A DNA stretch of 5,426 bases. Source: Solobacterium sp. (GTDB taxonomy: Bacteria; Bacillota_I; Bacilli_A; Erysipelotrichales; Erysipelotrichaceae). The stretch is from NCBI GenBank assembly GCA_016284975.1, contig JAEEPV010000299.1, positions 1-5,426 on the forward strand, read 5' to 3'. The notes beneath the pieces were generated by a model. The model was given only the letters and a program-made list of their open reading frames with translations. It did no database searches and was not told the DNA's origin. The position numbers and the translations under genes were made by a program. Positions 5,387 to 5,426 of this stretch are shown piece by piece (the first letter of the stretch is position 1; every line of letters begins with the position of its first letter).

Positions 5387-5426
5387 CGCCCGTGGTGCCT
5401 AATGAGACGCTTCACAAAGGATGTCA

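Noticed and set aside
5387..5426. Possible neighbouring gene at the right edge
   Set aside because: Only 40 bp remain after the terminator. On the - strand a frame ending in TAG at 5400-5402 could be the tail of a convergent gene (last residues EASH), and on the + strand ATG at 5420 is too near the edge. Neither can be supported.

Overview
The window reads as a chromosomal stretch of a Gram-positive, probably anaerobic gut or oral bacterium of the Bacillota. An Erysipelotrichaceae-like host is my best guess. Reasons: compact same-strand genes, AGGAGG-type ribosome sites, intrinsic terminators with long T tracts, oxygen-sensitive ferredoxin-type redox enzymes, and a double-glycine leader peptide. 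The taxonomic call is inference from gene content and style, not from a marker gene. All genes that I can support lie on the + strand. There is no RNA gene, IS element, CRISPR array or prophage hallmark.

Layout. (1) 1-231: the C-terminal end of a bacterial PH-domain (bPH_1-like) protein, then a 208-bp gap with a hairpin at 353-392 that is probably a terminator. (2) 440-1992: a two-gene unit, a DUF89/ARMT1-type metal-dependent phosphatase followed 26 bp later by a YhhN/TMEM86-like eight-helix membrane protein. (3) 2053-2286: a small orphan zinc-ribbon protein with its own extended -10 promoter and a perfect terminator that begins inside its stop codon. (4) 2475-2807: a 110-residue protein whose first 50 residues look like a Nif11-like/double-glycine RiPP or bacteriocin leader and whose remaining 60 residues carry a CxxC...CxxC zinc-ribbon-like core. 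It has its own promoter and terminator. (5) 3037-5349: a tight redox operon of an aldo/keto reductase with a C-terminal 2x[4Fe-4S] ferredoxin module and two different flavin nitroreductases, closed by a strong terminator at 5355-5386.

How they fit together. The redox operon is the clearest functional unit: an iron-sulfur/NAD(P)H oxidoreductase with two FMN reductases, which probably handle reactive carbonyls, quinones or nitro compounds, or pass electrons among themselves. The phosphatase and YhhN pair may both be clean-up enzymes, for damaged phosphometabolites and lysoplasmalogen-type ether lipids, but this is only suggested by adjacency. The most unusual item is the leader-plus-zinc-ribbon gene at 2475-2807. 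It looks like a secreted or processed peptide precursor, yet no modification enzyme or peptidase-transporter lies in the window.
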